Positions 9,204-18,702 of a stretch of 64,000 nucleotides of DNA are shown one piece after another (position 1 is the first letter of the stretch; every line of letters starts with the position of its first letter). Made by a program: the position numbers and the translations under genes. The stretch lies in contig CAKVGI010000005.1 of the NCBI GenBank assembly GCA_934747265.1, forward strand, positions 1 to 64,000, given 5' to 3'. Below the pieces are notes generated by a model that was not told where the DNA came from, searched no databases, and saw only the letters and a list, made by a program, of their open reading frames with translations. Source of the DNA: an uncultured Rickettsiales bacterium (GTDB lineage: Bacteria; Pseudomonadota; Alphaproteobacteria; Rickettsiales; UBA1997).

Positions 9204-10688
9204 ATGCAATTAAAGATTAAAAAAATGAATTATAATACAGGTAAGGAGCCTTATTTGTATTTAAATAAAAAATCACCGGTTGTTATAGAGCAAGGATTTG
9301 ATGGTGGTATGAGAATAGAAATTAAAAATGAAAAAGCTAAAATAGTTGGTGAATTGGTTTTGATTGAGGATAATAGCATAAAAGATGATGAGATTGGTTT
9401 GTCAGATAGAGCTTTTAATAGATTAGGATTATCAGAAGGTGAATTGGTTTCAGCTTTTCATATACCTGATTTAAAATCTTTTGCTGCTGTTAGAGCAAAA
9501 ATGTTTGGTCATCCAATTAGTAAAGATGAAATGTTTGCTATTATTAAAGATATAGTTGATGGTTATTATTCTCCAAGTCATATTGCTGCTTTTTGCGGGG
9601 TTTGCGAGGGTGGAAATATGAATGATGATGAAATTTCATATTTAACAGATGCAATGATAAAAACTGGTCAAAGAATTGATTGGGGATTGGATATGGTTGT
9701 TGATAAGCATTGTATTGGTGGTATACCTGGCAATAGAACAACAAATGTTGCTATTCCAATAGTAGCAGCTTATGGTTTATATATTCCAAAAACATCGTCA
9801 AGAGCCATTACATCACCATCTGGAACAGCTGATACTATGGAAGTATTCTGTAATGTAAATATTCCTTTGGAAAGAATGAAGGAAATAGTAAAAAAAGAAC
9901 ATGGATGTATAGTTTGGGGTGGTTCGGTTAATTTGAGTCCATCAGATGATCTTATTATTAATACAAAGAAATTGTTAAATATTGATAGTGAAGGACAAAT
10001 GGTTGCATCTATTTTATCTAAGAAAATTGCTGCTGGATCTACACATGCTTTAATTGTTGCGCCAGTTGGTCCTACTGCAAAAATTAGAACAGAAGAGGAT
10101 TTTACTAGATTAAAAAGAATTTTTGAGTCTGTTGGTAAAAAACTAGGTGTTCACGTTGTTGTTGCTCATGAAGATGGAATGCAACCAATTGGAAATGGAA
10201 TAGGTCCTGCGTTAGAAGCAGTTGATGTTTTAAAAGTTCTTAAAAATGAGCCTGATGCACCACAAGACTTAAAAGAAATATCAATAGATTTAGCTGGTCA
10301 AATATTAGAATTTTCTCCGCAAGTTAAAAAAGGTGAAGGTGCAAAATTAGCAAGAGAGATTTTAGAAAGTGGAAAAGCTTATAAAAAATTCCAAGAAATT
10401 ATTGAGGCGCAAGGTGATGTTAGAGAAATTCCAGTTGCTAAATTTACGTATGATTATTTGGCAAAGAATAGTGGTTCTGTTGTTGAAATAGATAATAGAA
10501 AATTATCACAAGCTTGCAGAGTTGCGGGTGCGCCAGAATCAAAAGTTGCTGGTTTATATCTTTATAAACATTTAAATGATCAAGTTAAAAAAGGTGAAAA
10601 AATATTTACAATTCATTCAAATTCAAAAGGTGAATTAGAGCAAACTATTAAATTTGTTGAAGAAAATGAACTTTACAAGGTTAAATAA
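9204..10688 (+). CDS. Thymidine phosphorylase family protein (AMP-phosphorylase-like, long form)
   Basis: Phosphorolysis of nucleosides or nucleotides, freeing the base. The 494-residue length, the extra N-terminal beta domain of about 85 residues and the motif SRAITSPSGTADTMEV place it in the archaeal-type AMP phosphorylase / 'thymidine phosphorylase 2' branch rather than the short bacterial DeoA. Other conserved blocks are DKHCIGGIPGNRTTN and HEDGMQPIGNGIGPALE. An upstream start at 9165 is possible, but the ATG at 9204 has a good Shine-Dalgarno (AAGGAG, 7 bases upstream). True substrate (thymidine or AMP) cannot be told. hydG follows after 2 bases. Confidence 0.85.
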   Translation: MQLKIKKMNYNTGKEPYLYLNKKSPVVIEQGFDGGMRIEIKNEKAKIVGELVLIEDNSIKDDEIGLSDRAFNRLGLSEGELVSAFHIPDLKSFAAVRAKMFGHPISKDEMFAIIKDIVDGYYSPSHIAAFCGVCEGGNMNDDEISYLTDAMIKTGQRIDWGLDMVVDKHCIGGIPGNRTTNVAIPIVAAYGLYIPKTSSRAITSPSGTADTMEVFCNVNIPLERMKEIVKKEHGCIVWGGSVNLSPSDDLIINTKKLLNIDSEGQMVASILSKKIAAGSTHALIVAPVGPTAKIRTEEDFTRLKRIFESVGKKLGVHVVVAHEDGMQPIGNGIGPALEAVDVLKVLKNEPDAPQDLKEISIDLAGQILEFSPQVKKGEGAKLAREILESGKAYKKFQEIIEAQGDVREIPVAKFTYDYLAKNSGSVVEIDNRKLSQACRVAGAPESKVAGLYLYKHLNDQVKKGEKIFTIHSNSKGELEQTIKFVEENELYKVK

Positions 10689-10690
10689 TA

Positions 10691-12124
10691 ATGAATAATT
10701 TTATTTATAATCCAAAATCTTTGGTGGCTGATGAATTTATCAGTCATCAAGAAATATTAGATACTCTTGATTATGCTGAAAAAAATAAAAATAATCTAGT
10801 TTTAATTAATTCTATATTAAATAAAGCAAGAGAAAGAAAAGGCTTAACCCATAGAGAAGCTTCTGTTTTATTATCTTGCGATATAGAAGAAAAAAATAAA
10901 GAAATTTTTGAGTTGGCAAATCAAATAAAGCATGATTTTTATGGAAATAGAATTGTTCTTTTTGCTCCGCTTTATTTATCTAATTATTGTATAAATTCTT
11001 GCGTTTATTGTCCTTATCATTGTCAAAATAGACATATAAAAAGAAAAAAGATGACACAAGAGGAAATTATTAAAGAGGTTATTGCTTTGCAAGATATGGG
11101 ACATAAAAGGTTAGCCCTAGAAGCTGGCGAAGATCCAAAAAATAATCCAATAGAATATATTTTAGAGAGTATTAATACAATTTATAATGTAAAACATAAA
11201 AATGGTGCAATTAGAAGGGTAAATGTTAATATTGCTGCAACAACGGTTGAAAATTATAAAAAATTGCATGAAGCTGGTATTGGAACATATATTTTGTTTC
11301 AAGAAACGTACAATAAGCAGAATTATTTAGAATTACATCCAGCTGGTCCTAAGCATGATTATAATTATCATACAGAAGCAATGGATAGAGCTATGCAAGG
11401 TGGTATAGATGATGTTGGTTTAGGCGTTTTGTTTGGATTATCAACATATAAATATGAGTTTGCAGGACTTTTAATGCATGCTGAACATTTAGAAGCAACC
11501 TTTGGCGTTGGACCTCATACAATTAGTTTTCCTAGAATAAAAAATGCAGACGATATAGATTCATCAAGTTTTAAAAATGGAATAAATGATGAAATATACT
11601 TGAAAATTATTGCTTGTACTAGAATTGCGGTTCCTTATACTGGTATGATTATATCAACAAGAGAGGGCAAGAATTGTAGAGAAAAAGCTTTACATTTAGG
11701 TATTTCGCAAATTAGTGGAGCATCAAAGACGAGTGTTGGTGGATATGCTGATGGTAGCGAAGAAGAAAGCGAAAATACATCTCAATTTGATTTAAGTGAT
11801 AATAGAACGCTTGATGAAATTGTTAGTTGGCTTATGGAATGTGGACATATTCCTAGTTTTTGTACGGCTTGTTATAGAGCTGGTAGAACTGGTGATAGGT
11901 TTATGGAATTATGCAAAAGTAAACAAATACAAAATTGTTGCCACCCTAACGCTTTATTAACGTTAAAAGAATATCTTGAAGATTATGCTTCAAAAGAGAC
12001 AAAAGAATTAGGTGAACGAATTATTAAGAAAGAAATTAATAATGTTCCAAACGAGAAAACTAGAGAAATTTTAGTCCAGTACTTAAAGAAAATATCCGAT
12101 GGTGAGAGAGATTTTAGATTTTAA
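10691..12124 (+). CDS. hydG: [FeFe]-hydrogenase maturation radical SAM enzyme HydG
   Basis: HydG cleaves tyrosine to make the CO and CN ligands of the hydrogenase H-cluster. The radical SAM cluster motif is C-x3-C-x2-C at residues 100-107 (CINSCVYC). The C-terminal auxiliary-cluster signature FCTACYRAGRTGDRFM, with a further Cys pair about 22 residues on, separates HydG from ThiH. Length of 477 residues is typical. It implies an [FeFe]-hydrogenase plus HydE and HydF elsewhere in the genome, and anaerobic H2 metabolism. It is tightly coupled to the preceding phosphorylase gene (2-base gap). Confidence 0.92.
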   Translation: MNNFIYNPKSLVADEFISHQEILDTLDYAEKNKNNLVLINSILNKARERKGLTHREASVLLSCDIEEKNKEIFELANQIKHDFYGNRIVLFAPLYLSNYCINSCVYCPYHCQNRHIKRKKMTQEEIIKEVIALQDMGHKRLALEAGEDPKNNPIEYILESINTIYNVKHKNGAIRRVNVNIAATTVENYKKLHEAGIGTYILFQETYNKQNYLELHPAGPKHDYNYHTEAMDRAMQGGIDDVGLGVLFGLSTYKYEFAGLLMHAEHLEATFGVGPHTISFPRIKNADDIDSSSFKNGINDEIYLKIIACTRIAVPYTGMIISTREGKNCREKALHLGISQISGASKTSVGGYADGSEEESENTSQFDLSDNRTLDEIVSWLMECGHIPSFCTACYRAGRTGDRFMELCKSKQIQNCCHPNALLTLKEYLEDYASKETKELGERIIKKEINNVPNEKTREILVQYLKKISDGERDFRF

Positions 12125-12134
12125 CTATATTACT

Positions 12135-12166
12135 TATGATGTTAAACTTATATGTTTAACATCATA
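12135..12166. terminator. Perfect hairpin after hydG, probable terminator
   Basis: A 13-bp perfect stem (TATGATGTTAAAC / GTTTAACATCATA) with a 6-base loop begins 11 bases after the hydG stop. There is no strong T tract, so termination efficiency is uncertain. Confidence 0.6.
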
Positions 12167-12266
12167 GTATACCATATTTATTTTAAAATCAGTGTTAGTT
12201 TTTAGTAATACTAGTAATGAACGAATGTTTTTTAACAAATAAAATGCAAATGGTAATATCTATGTA

Positions 12267-12340
12267 TGGCTGTCAGACTAGGATTCGAACCTAGATAAAC
12301 AGAATCAGAATCTGTTGTCCTACCATTAGACGATCTGACA
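12267..12340 (-). tRNA. tRNA-Gln (CUG), copy 1
   Basis: A full cloverleaf can be drawn: acceptor TGTCAGA / TCTGACA, discriminator G and encoded CCA, D arm with GTCT...GGAC, anticodon arm ACAGA-TTCTGAT-TCTGT giving anticodon CTG, and T arm CTAGG-TTCGAAT-CCTAG. The TTCTGAT loop is the usual one of tRNA-Gln(CUG). The gene and about 75 bases of its 5' flank are duplicated almost exactly at 25214-25361. Apart from this gene, 12167-12542 shows nothing else recognisable. Confidence 0.95.
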
Positions 12341-12542
12341 ATATATTTTGGTAAAATATGCTATATATATGATAAGAATATAAAAATAAATTTCAAGAGG
12401 GAAAATAAAAATTTTTGTAGATCAATTCAATAATATATTGGAGTTTTTTAATTGTTGAAATATTAATGTAAATTTTATTAATTAATTGACAATTTATTTT
12501 TTGAATATATCATTTTTATAGTTTGTTTTCTAAATTTATATA

Positions 12543-13055
12543 ATGAGGATATTAGAGAGAAATAAAAAAATGCTTTTATTTATGGAGAATGTATTTATAT
12601 ATTCTTTAATTATATTTTTTGAGATTTTTTCCTCTGTTCCGATTAGATTTTTTAATAATTTTGTTATATTACCAAATATTGCATCAATTCTGATATTTAT
12701 CTTTTTAATTATTGGAGTTGAGGAAATTAATTATTTTGCTTTATTTGTATTAGGTTTTCTTTTTGATGCTTTTAATTTGTTGCCTTTTGGTAGTACATCC
12801 TTAATATGGCTAATTTCAAGTAAAATTGTAAATATTTTAAGAACTCATCTATATACTCCTGATACTCTAATTACTAATCTTAGGGATTTTACAATATATA
12901 CTTTGATAAGTAATTTATTTGGTTGGATATTATTCAGTGTAATATATAGAACAGCTTATCCAATATCTGTATTCATACTACAAATAATTTTAAATGTAAT
13001 ATTTTTTGCTGTATTATATAGAATAATTAAAAAATTAGAGAGGCTTTTGACATAA
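12543..13055 (+). CDS. mreD: Rod-shape-determining protein MreD
   Basis: A 170-residue integral membrane protein with about five hydrophobic segments and a short basic end, the size and topology of MreD, which belongs to the MreBCD/RodA/PBP2 elongasome. The segment LGFLFDAFNLLPFGSTSLIW matches the MreD pattern of a G-x-x-x-D-x-x-x-x-PLG-x-x loop. The call is strengthened by mrdA starting one base after its stop. mreB and mreC are not in the window. Confidence 0.8.
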   Translation: MRILERNKKMLLFMENVFIYSLIIFFEIFSSVPIRFFNNFVILPNIASILIFIFLIIGVEEINYFALFVLGFLFDAFNLLPFGSTSLIWLISSKIVNILRTHLYTPDTLITNLRDFTIYTLISNLFGWILFSVIYRTAYPISVFILQIILNVIFFAVLYRIIKKLERLLT

Positions 13056-13056
13056 T

Positions 13057-14940
13057 ATGCTTGGTATTCACGAGGAACATGAAAAAGCTTCTATATCAAA
13101 TAAAAGATTGATTTTTGTATTTTTAGTACAAGTATTTTTGTTCTTGATTCTTATAATAAGATTATTTTTTTTACAAATAGTAAATTATAATAAATATAAA
13201 AATATGTCTGAGGATAATAGAATTAAGACTTTTATTATTCCACCTTTAAGAGGACATATTTTTGATAGAAATAATGTTCAATTAACAGAAAATCAGAAAA
13301 ATTATAGAGTTTTGTTATATAAGAGTAAAGTAGAAAAAAAGAATTTAGATGTTTTGACAAGATTATCTAAAATCTTAAATCTATCAAAGGAAGAATTTAA
13401 TAAAATACTTAAAAAAGTTGAAAAAAATTACGGAAAGCCAATAATTACAATTTTAGATAATGTTTCTTGGAATGATTTAGTTAAAATTCAAACTAATTCT
13501 TATATGTTGGATGGAATTATGATAGAAGAGGGCTATATTAGATATTATCCATATTCTACGACGTTTGCTCATATAATTGGATATGTAAATAATCCATCAA
13601 AAGATGAAATAGATAAGGAAACAAAAATAAAGCAAAAAGAATTGTTGTTGCATCCAGATTATAAGATTGGTAGAACTGGACTTGAAAGGGTTTTTAATGG
13701 TAGCATAACTGGTCATAATGGTTTTAGAAAACTTGAGATGAATGCTTTATCTATACCTATTGGTGAGATTGAGGTTAAAAATAGTACCGAGGGAAAAAAT
13801 GTAAAGCTTACAATAGATTTTAATTTGCAGAAATTTGTGGAGTATAGAATGGAGAATGTTAGAGGTTCTGTAATAGTTATGAATATCTGGACTGGCGAAA
13901 TATTGTCATTGGTTTCAATGCCATCTTACGATAACAATAAGTTTGTTGAAGGTATATCCAACGAATATTGGAATGAGTTAAATAATAATGAAGCTAAACC
14001 ATTAAATAATAAAGCTGTTAGCGCGACATATCCACCCGGATCTACATTTAAATTGATAACCGCAATATCCGCATTGGAAAATGGTTGGGCTGAGGATAAA
14101 ATTGTTGATTGCACAGGTGAACTTGTTTTAAATAAAAAAAGAACTATGCACTGTTGGAAAGAAGGTGGTCATGGTAAGCTTGATTTAGTTGAAGGTATAA
14201 AAAATTCATGTAATATATATTTTACAAAATTGGGACTTTATAGTGGAATAGACAATATATATAAAACAGCTAGAGATTTTGGACTTGGTGAAAAATATGA
14301 TATTAAGCTTTTAAATACAAAAATTGGAACAATACCAAATAGAGAATGGAAGAAAAAAGTTTTTGATGATATATGGGTTTCCGGTGATACCGTAAATGTT
14401 GCTATTGGACAAGGTTTTTTAAGTACTACACCGTTAGAATTAGTTGTTATGACATCAAGAATTGCTAATGGTGGCTATAAAATAAAGCCATATTTAATAA
14501 GTAATAGTGAGATTGCTGATTATAATAAAGAATTGTATTCGAAAGAACCTATGGTTAAAAAAGAAAATATAGATATAGTTAAAAAGGGTATGTATGAAGT
14601 TGTAAACACAAAAGGAGGTACCGCATACTGGACAAGAATTAAACAAAGTGGTTTTGAAATGGCTGGAAAAACTGGTACAGCACAAGTTATAGCAAAAGAA
14701 AAGAAAGATATAATGGAAGAAGAAAATGAATCAGTTGAGACAAAATATCAAAATCATGGATTATTTATAGCTTTTGCGCCATATAGGGATCCTAAATATG
14801 CTATTGTTGTGGTTGTTGAACATGGAAGTAGTGGATCCGGTGCCGCTGCTCCAATAGCAAAAGATATTTTGCTTTATGCTCAAAAAAATCGTATAGGATA
14901 TGATAAAATAAAAACGACGATCAATAAAAATGAAAATTGA
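13057..14940 (+). CDS. mrdA: Penicillin-binding protein 2 (peptidoglycan transpeptidase MrdA)
   Basis: Cross-links peptidoglycan during lateral wall growth. There is one N-terminal membrane segment (about residues 17-42), a PBP dimerisation domain (PLRGHIFDRNNVQL onwards) and a transpeptidase domain with all three active-site motifs: STFK in YPPGSTFKLIT, SCN in IKNSCNIYF, and KTG in MAGKTGTAQ. Length of 627 residues is normal. It overlaps recO by 11 bases at its 3' end and ends with TGA, so mreD, mrdA and recO form one operon. Confidence 0.94.
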   Translation: MLGIHEEHEKASISNKRLIFVFLVQVFLFLILIIRLFFLQIVNYNKYKNMSEDNRIKTFIIPPLRGHIFDRNNVQLTENQKNYRVLLYKSKVEKKNLDVLTRLSKILNLSKEEFNKILKKVEKNYGKPIITILDNVSWNDLVKIQTNSYMLDGIMIEEGYIRYYPYSTTFAHIIGYVNNPSKDEIDKETKIKQKELLLHPDYKIGRTGLERVFNGSITGHNGFRKLEMNALSIPIGEIEVKNSTEGKNVKLTIDFNLQKFVEYRMENVRGSVIVMNIWTGEILSLVSMPSYDNNKFVEGISNEYWNELNNNEAKPLNNKAVSATYPPGSTFKLITAISALENGWAEDKIVDCTGELVLNKKRTMHCWKEGGHGKLDLVEGIKNSCNIYFTKLGLYSGIDNIYKTARDFGLGEKYDIKLLNTKIGTIPNREWKKKVFDDIWVSGDTVNVAIGQGFLSTTPLELVVMTSRIANGGYKIKPYLISNSEIADYNKELYSKEPMVKKENIDIVKKGMYEVVNTKGGTAYWTRIKQSGFEMAGKTGTAQVIAKEKKDIMEEENESVETKYQNHGLFIAFAPYRDPKYAIVVVVEHGSSGSGAAAPIAKDILLYAQKNRIGYDKIKTTINKNEN

Positions 14941-15643
14941 AGATATTGGTTTTATAACATACGCGAAACAATATGAAGAAAATTCTTTATTGATTAAAGT
15001 TTTAAGTAAAGAAAATGGTTTAATATCTGGATATGTTAGACATACTAGTAAAAATAAATTAGATTTTCAGTTAGGAAATTTAGTTAAATTTAATTGGTCT
15101 GCAAAAAATATAAATCAATTAGGTAGCCTTAAAATCAACGTTTTAAGATCATATTTATCAGTGTTAATAAATAATAAATTTTATCTACATATTTTTGATA
15201 ATATTTCATCGTTAATAAATAATTTATTGTATGAGAGATATTTAGAAAATGACTTATTTGTAATAATAGAAAAAATTTTTTTATTAATGATAAATAATGT
15301 TGGTGAAATGCGTATAGTAAAAGAATATTTAATATTTGAGAATACAATATTAAATATAGTTGGTACGGGAATTATATTTGATAATTTATGTGATTTTGAT
15401 GATTTATTCTACATTTCACCAAAAACTGGTTTAGCTGTTTCAAAAATAAAGGGCGAACCGTATAAGGAAAAATTATTTCTATTTCCAAAAATTTTTAAGG
15501 ACGATAATTTCACAAAAGATGACATAAATGATTGTTTTTATTTAATAGACTTTTTTCTAAAAAGATATTTAGAAGAAAATAATCTTTATAATAAAAGTAG
15601 AACTTTATTGTTATTAAAAGAAAACATATTTAAAGCGATTTAA
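14930..15643 (+). CDS. recO: DNA repair protein RecO
   Basis: RecO works with RecR (encoded here at 28.7 kb) to load RecA on SSB-coated DNA. The N-terminal OB fold is recognisable from the start (IGFITYAKQYEENSLLIKVLSKENGLISGYVRH), which matches the family's 'eGiVL...y.E.s.iv.lfT.e.Gl...vaRG' pattern. The C-terminal helical part is divergent and AT-driven in composition (many N, K, I, F). At 237 residues it is near family length. It starts inside the mrdA coding end. Confidence 0.82.
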   Translation: MKIEDIGFITYAKQYEENSLLIKVLSKENGLISGYVRHTSKNKLDFQLGNLVKFNWSAKNINQLGSLKINVLRSYLSVLINNKFYLHIFDNISSLINNLLYERYLENDLFVIIEKIFLLMINNVGEMRIVKEYLIFENTILNIVGTGIIFDNLCDFDDLFYISPKTGLAVSKIKGEPYKEKLFLFPKIFKDDNFTKDDINDCFYLIDFFLKRYLEENNLYNKSRTLLLLKENIFKAI

Positions 15644-15653
15644 ATCATATTAT

Positions 15654-16388
15654 CTATTGAACAGTTTTTTTATCAAAATATTCATAAAAGATTTTTCTAG
15701 CATTTTCCAATCTTTCCTTTGAAAGCGGTGGTAAACCTTTTAGTGGATATTCTATTCCTAATTTTTCCCATTTAACAATACCCATAGTGTGATAAGGTAG
15801 TAATTCTATTTTTTCAACTATATCTTTATAGTCTAAAAGAAATTCTGCTAATTGTTTTAGTTCTGCATCGTTATCTGTGATTGTTGGGACTATAACATGC
15901 CTAATCCATACCTTTTTGTTAATTGATTTTAGATATTCTAAAAATAATAATGTATTACTTAAATTCCCACAGGTTAAGTCTTTGTATTTTGTGGGGTTTA
16001 TTGATTTTATATCAAGTAATACAAGATCGGTATATTTTATTAATTCTTTGATTTTATCATTTAAAACTACACCGGCAGTATCTAATGCTGTATGTAAATT
16101 TTTGTTTTTTGCTAATTTAAATAATTCTAAACAAAAATCTGGTTGTAATAAAGGTTCTCCACCACTTATTGTTATTCCACCGTTTTTTATAAAATTGTAA
16201 TATTTTTCAATTTCATCAAAAACTTCCTCTGATGTTTTTTTGAAAATATAAGAATTTGCATCCCAAGTATTTCTGTTATGACAATATTTACATTTCAATC
16301 CACAACCTTGTAAAAATAATACATATCTTACACCAGGACCATCAACTGTTCCAAAAGTTTCAATAGAATTAATATATCCAAATGTCAT
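15654..16388 (-). CDS. pflA: Pyruvate formate-lyase activating enzyme (glycyl-radical enzyme activase)
   Basis: Radical SAM enzyme that installs the glycyl radical on pyruvate formate-lyase. The N-terminus has SIETFGTVDGPGVRYVLFLQGC, followed by the C-x3-C-x2-C cluster motif (CGLKCKYC-HN) and ISGGEPLLQ; the end has YHTMGIVKWEKLGIEYPL, typical of PflA. At 244 residues it lacks the extra ferredoxin insert of other GRE activases. It supports anaerobic formate production, which fits fhs in the same window. It converges with recO. Confidence 0.92.
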   Translation of the reverse strand: MTFGYINSIETFGTVDGPGVRYVLFLQGCGLKCKYCHNRNTWDANSYIFKKTSEEVFDEIEKYYNFIKNGGITISGGEPLLQPDFCLELFKLAKNKNLHTALDTAGVVLNDKIKELIKYTDLVLLDIKSINPTKYKDLTCGNLSNTLLFLEYLKSINKKVWIRHVIVPTITDNDAELKQLAEFLLDYKDIVEKIELLPYHTMGIVKWEKLGIEYPLKGLPPLSKERLENARKIFYEYFDKKTVQ

Positions 16389-16514
16389 AACTTTCTAAAT
16401 TATTATTTACTATAATATTAGAACAAAAAAATAATAATACTATAATTTTTACATTGAAAATTAAAAAAAATATCTTAATATCTCAAAATATTAACAATTA
16501 TTAATTTTTATTTT

Positions 16515-17261
16515 ATGTCTGGACATTCAAAATGGGCTACAACAAAACATCAAAAAGCTATTACAGATGCTAAAAGAGCCAAAAATTTTACTAAATTATT
16601 AAAAGAAATTACAGTAGCAGCCAAATTAGGTGATCCTAATCCAGACTTTAATCCTAGATTAAGAAGCGCAGTTATTGCTGCAAAAGCTGCAAGTATGCCT
16701 AAAATTAATATTGAAAACGCTATCAAAAAAGCTAGTTCTGGTACAGCAGGCGAAAATTGGTCAGAAATGAGATATGAGGGTTATGGACCTAATGGAATTG
16801 CTATTATTGTAGAAGCTTTAACAGATAATAAAAACAGAACTGCATCAAGCATTCGTTCTACATTTACAAAGTTTGGCGGAAATATGGGCGAAACTGGAAG
16901 TGTAAGCTTTATGTTTGATAAAGTTGGTGTTATTGGCTATGATGGAACCTCAGCAAAAGAAGATGAGATGTTAGAAGCTGGTATTGAAGCTGGTGCTGAA
17001 AATGTGGAAAGTTCAGAGGAATGGCATGAAATCACTACATCTGTTGAAGATTTTATTAAAGTAAGAGATTCTTTAATGGAAAAATTTGGAGAGCCAAAAG
17101 AAGCTAGTTTAAAATGGGTTGCAAAAGATCCTGTTGTAATAGACGATTTTGAAAAAGCTGAGAAAATTCAAAAATTATTAGAAGCATTAGAAGATAATGA
17201 TGATGCACAAAATGTTTATAGTAATTTTGAAACAACAGAAGAAATTGCTGAAAAATTATAA
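16515..17261 (+). CDS. yebC: YebC/PmpR family translation or DNA-binding regulatory factor
   Basis: The 248-residue protein opens with SGHSKWATTKHQKA and continues with the family blocks PNGIAIIVEALTDNKNRTASSIRS and FGGNMGETGSVSFMFDK, all diagnostic for YebC (TACO1). Family members have been linked to transcription control and to relief of ribosome stalling at proline stretches. No Shine-Dalgarno sequence is seen. A hairpin with a C5/G5 stem follows. Confidence 0.95.
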   Translation: MSGHSKWATTKHQKAITDAKRAKNFTKLLKEITVAAKLGDPNPDFNPRLRSAVIAAKAASMPKINIENAIKKASSGTAGENWSEMRYEGYGPNGIAIIVEALTDNKNRTASSIRSTFTKFGGNMGETGSVSFMFDKVGVIGYDGTSAKEDEMLEAGIEAGAENVESSEEWHEITTSVEDFIKVRDSLMEKFGEPKEASLKWVAKDPVVIDDFEKAEKIQKLLEALEDNDDAQNVYSNFETTEEIAEKL

Positions 17262-17268
17262 CAATATC

Positions 17269-17293
17269 TTTCCCCCACATATAATGGGGGAAA
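17269..17293. terminator. Hairpin between yebC and the capsid gene
   Basis: A perfect 9-bp stem, TTTCCCCCA / TGGGGGAAA with a 7-base loop, lies between the convergent ends of yebC (+) and the capsid gene (-). T runs are short, but the GC content of the stem is exceptional here. Confidence 0.7.
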
Positions 17294-17303
17294 TTCTTGG
17301 GGA

Positions 17304-18503
17304 TTAAGCGCTAGCACCGCATTTTAACATTTTAAATGCTTCTTTTCTAATAACATCACCACCAACTCTTTTTGTTGTGTAGAATCTTACATATGGTTTT
17401 GACGTATAAGGATCTCTTAATACTCTTATATCTGTTCTGTCTACTATTTGATAAAAGCTAAAATCACCAAATATAATAGATAAGCTACTTGCTGCCAAAG
17501 CTGGCATATTTGAACTTTGGTAAACTGGACAACCCATTAAAGTATCCTCTTTTCCACCCAATAATGCTGGTTGCCATAAATATGCGCCACTTGTTGAGTC
17601 TTTTAACATTCTAATTGCAGAAACGGCACTTCTTGGCATTACAAAACTAGCTCTACCAACATATTGTTCTTTTAAAGAGTAATATAAAGAAACGATATCT
17701 TTTGCGTCAATTCCACCGTTTGTTTTTGATGTTGACGTAGTGATATCAATTCCGCTTGTGTAATTTGTGATACCAGTTGGTTGATTGTTTGTATCACCAG
17801 TTCCTTTTAAAAATGCCTCTTCTTCTTTTTGAGCAAATTGTTCAGCTAATCTATAAGCTAACCATTCCTCTATATTTATGGAAGCATCATCAAGTAATTT
17901 TTGTGAAACTTTTGGTTGAGCTACCAATTCATGTGCTTTTATAGTTATTTTACTTAAAACACTTGAATTTGAATCGCTTACGGTACCAGTTTCACTAATC
18001 CAACTTGTTGCAAAACTTGTATCATCAATAACTTCAAGTGCTGATGAAGAAATTGTTTGAACTGAGCATATTTTTCTCATAAAACAATTTTCATTTAATT
18101 CGCCGGTAATAATTCTTTGCATATTTGAAGTTAATAAATAACCGCCGTATGCGGAACTACTATCAGTTGCAGTTGTTAAATCGGCTTTTGTTTCTAAATT
18201 TGCAAGCGGAGCATCAACCCCCTTTTTAAGATAATTATTTAAAGCTTTTTTGTGTTCCAAATTTTCTTGAAAATCAACTCCTTTATTCTCAAAAGTTGGT
18301 CTGGAATTACTAATTTGTAGTTGTTCCAATTTTTGTTTTTGTTCATCTAAAGAATTGTTGATTTTATTTAATTCTTCCATAACTAAACAATCAGCAACAC
18401 CTTTTTTCTCTATTTGCTTTAATTTTTCATCATTAACGCTTTTAAAATGTTCCCAAGCATTACCTATTTCATCAATTCTATCACTTATTTCTGTTAAATT
18501 CAT
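17304..18503 (-). CDS. HK97-family major capsid protein (orphan, possibly gene transfer agent)
   Basis: A 399-residue HK97-fold major capsid protein. Residues 1-110 form a charged, coiled-coil-like scaffolding (delta) domain, followed by the capsid core: GGYLLTSNMQRIITGEL, the long E-loop with ISETGTVSDSNSSV, then EEWLAYRLAEQFAQKEEEAFLKGTG, TLMGCPVYQSSNMPAL and the closing RVGGDVIRKEAFKML. No portal, protease, terminase or tail gene adjoins; yebC and dnaE flank it directly. Alphaproteobacterial gene transfer agents carry this capsid type, and dispersed GTA loci are known in reduced lineages, so a scattered GTA gene or a domesticated remnant is more likely than a prophage. The frame is intact. 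Confidence 0.88.
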   Translation of the reverse strand: MNLTEISDRIDEIGNAWEHFKSVNDEKLKQIEKKGVADCLVMEELNKINNSLDEQKQKLEQLQISNSRPTFENKGVDFQENLEHKKALNNYLKKGVDAPLANLETKADLTTATDSSSAYGGYLLTSNMQRIITGELNENCFMRKICSVQTISSSALEVIDDTSFATSWISETGTVSDSNSSVLSKITIKAHELVAQPKVSQKLLDDASINIEEWLAYRLAEQFAQKEEEAFLKGTGDTNNQPTGITNYTSGIDITTSTSKTNGGIDAKDIVSLYYSLKEQYVGRASFVMPRSAVSAIRMLKDSTSGAYLWQPALLGGKEDTLMGCPVYQSSNMPALAASSLSIIFGDFSFYQIVDRTDIRVLRDPYTSKPYVRFYTTKRVGGDVIRKEAFKMLKCGASA

Positions 18504-18702
18504 AAGATTTTTTAGTTGTTAATAAAATACCCTTCAAAGGATGTCTTATTTGTAAGATGTAAATTGCATTATGGAAGTATAAAGTTTTTATACTTTTAGT
18601 ATTTTATTTAACAATTAAAATAACATGAAATATCTTAATCTTGCCTCTTGAAAAATAAATATTTGTTATATATATTCTAATTATTAAGTTTAAAATTTGG
18701 CT

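Noticed and set aside
17304..18503. Prophage
   Set aside because: Only the capsid gene is present; both neighbours are housekeeping genes and no integrase, portal or attachment repeat was seen.
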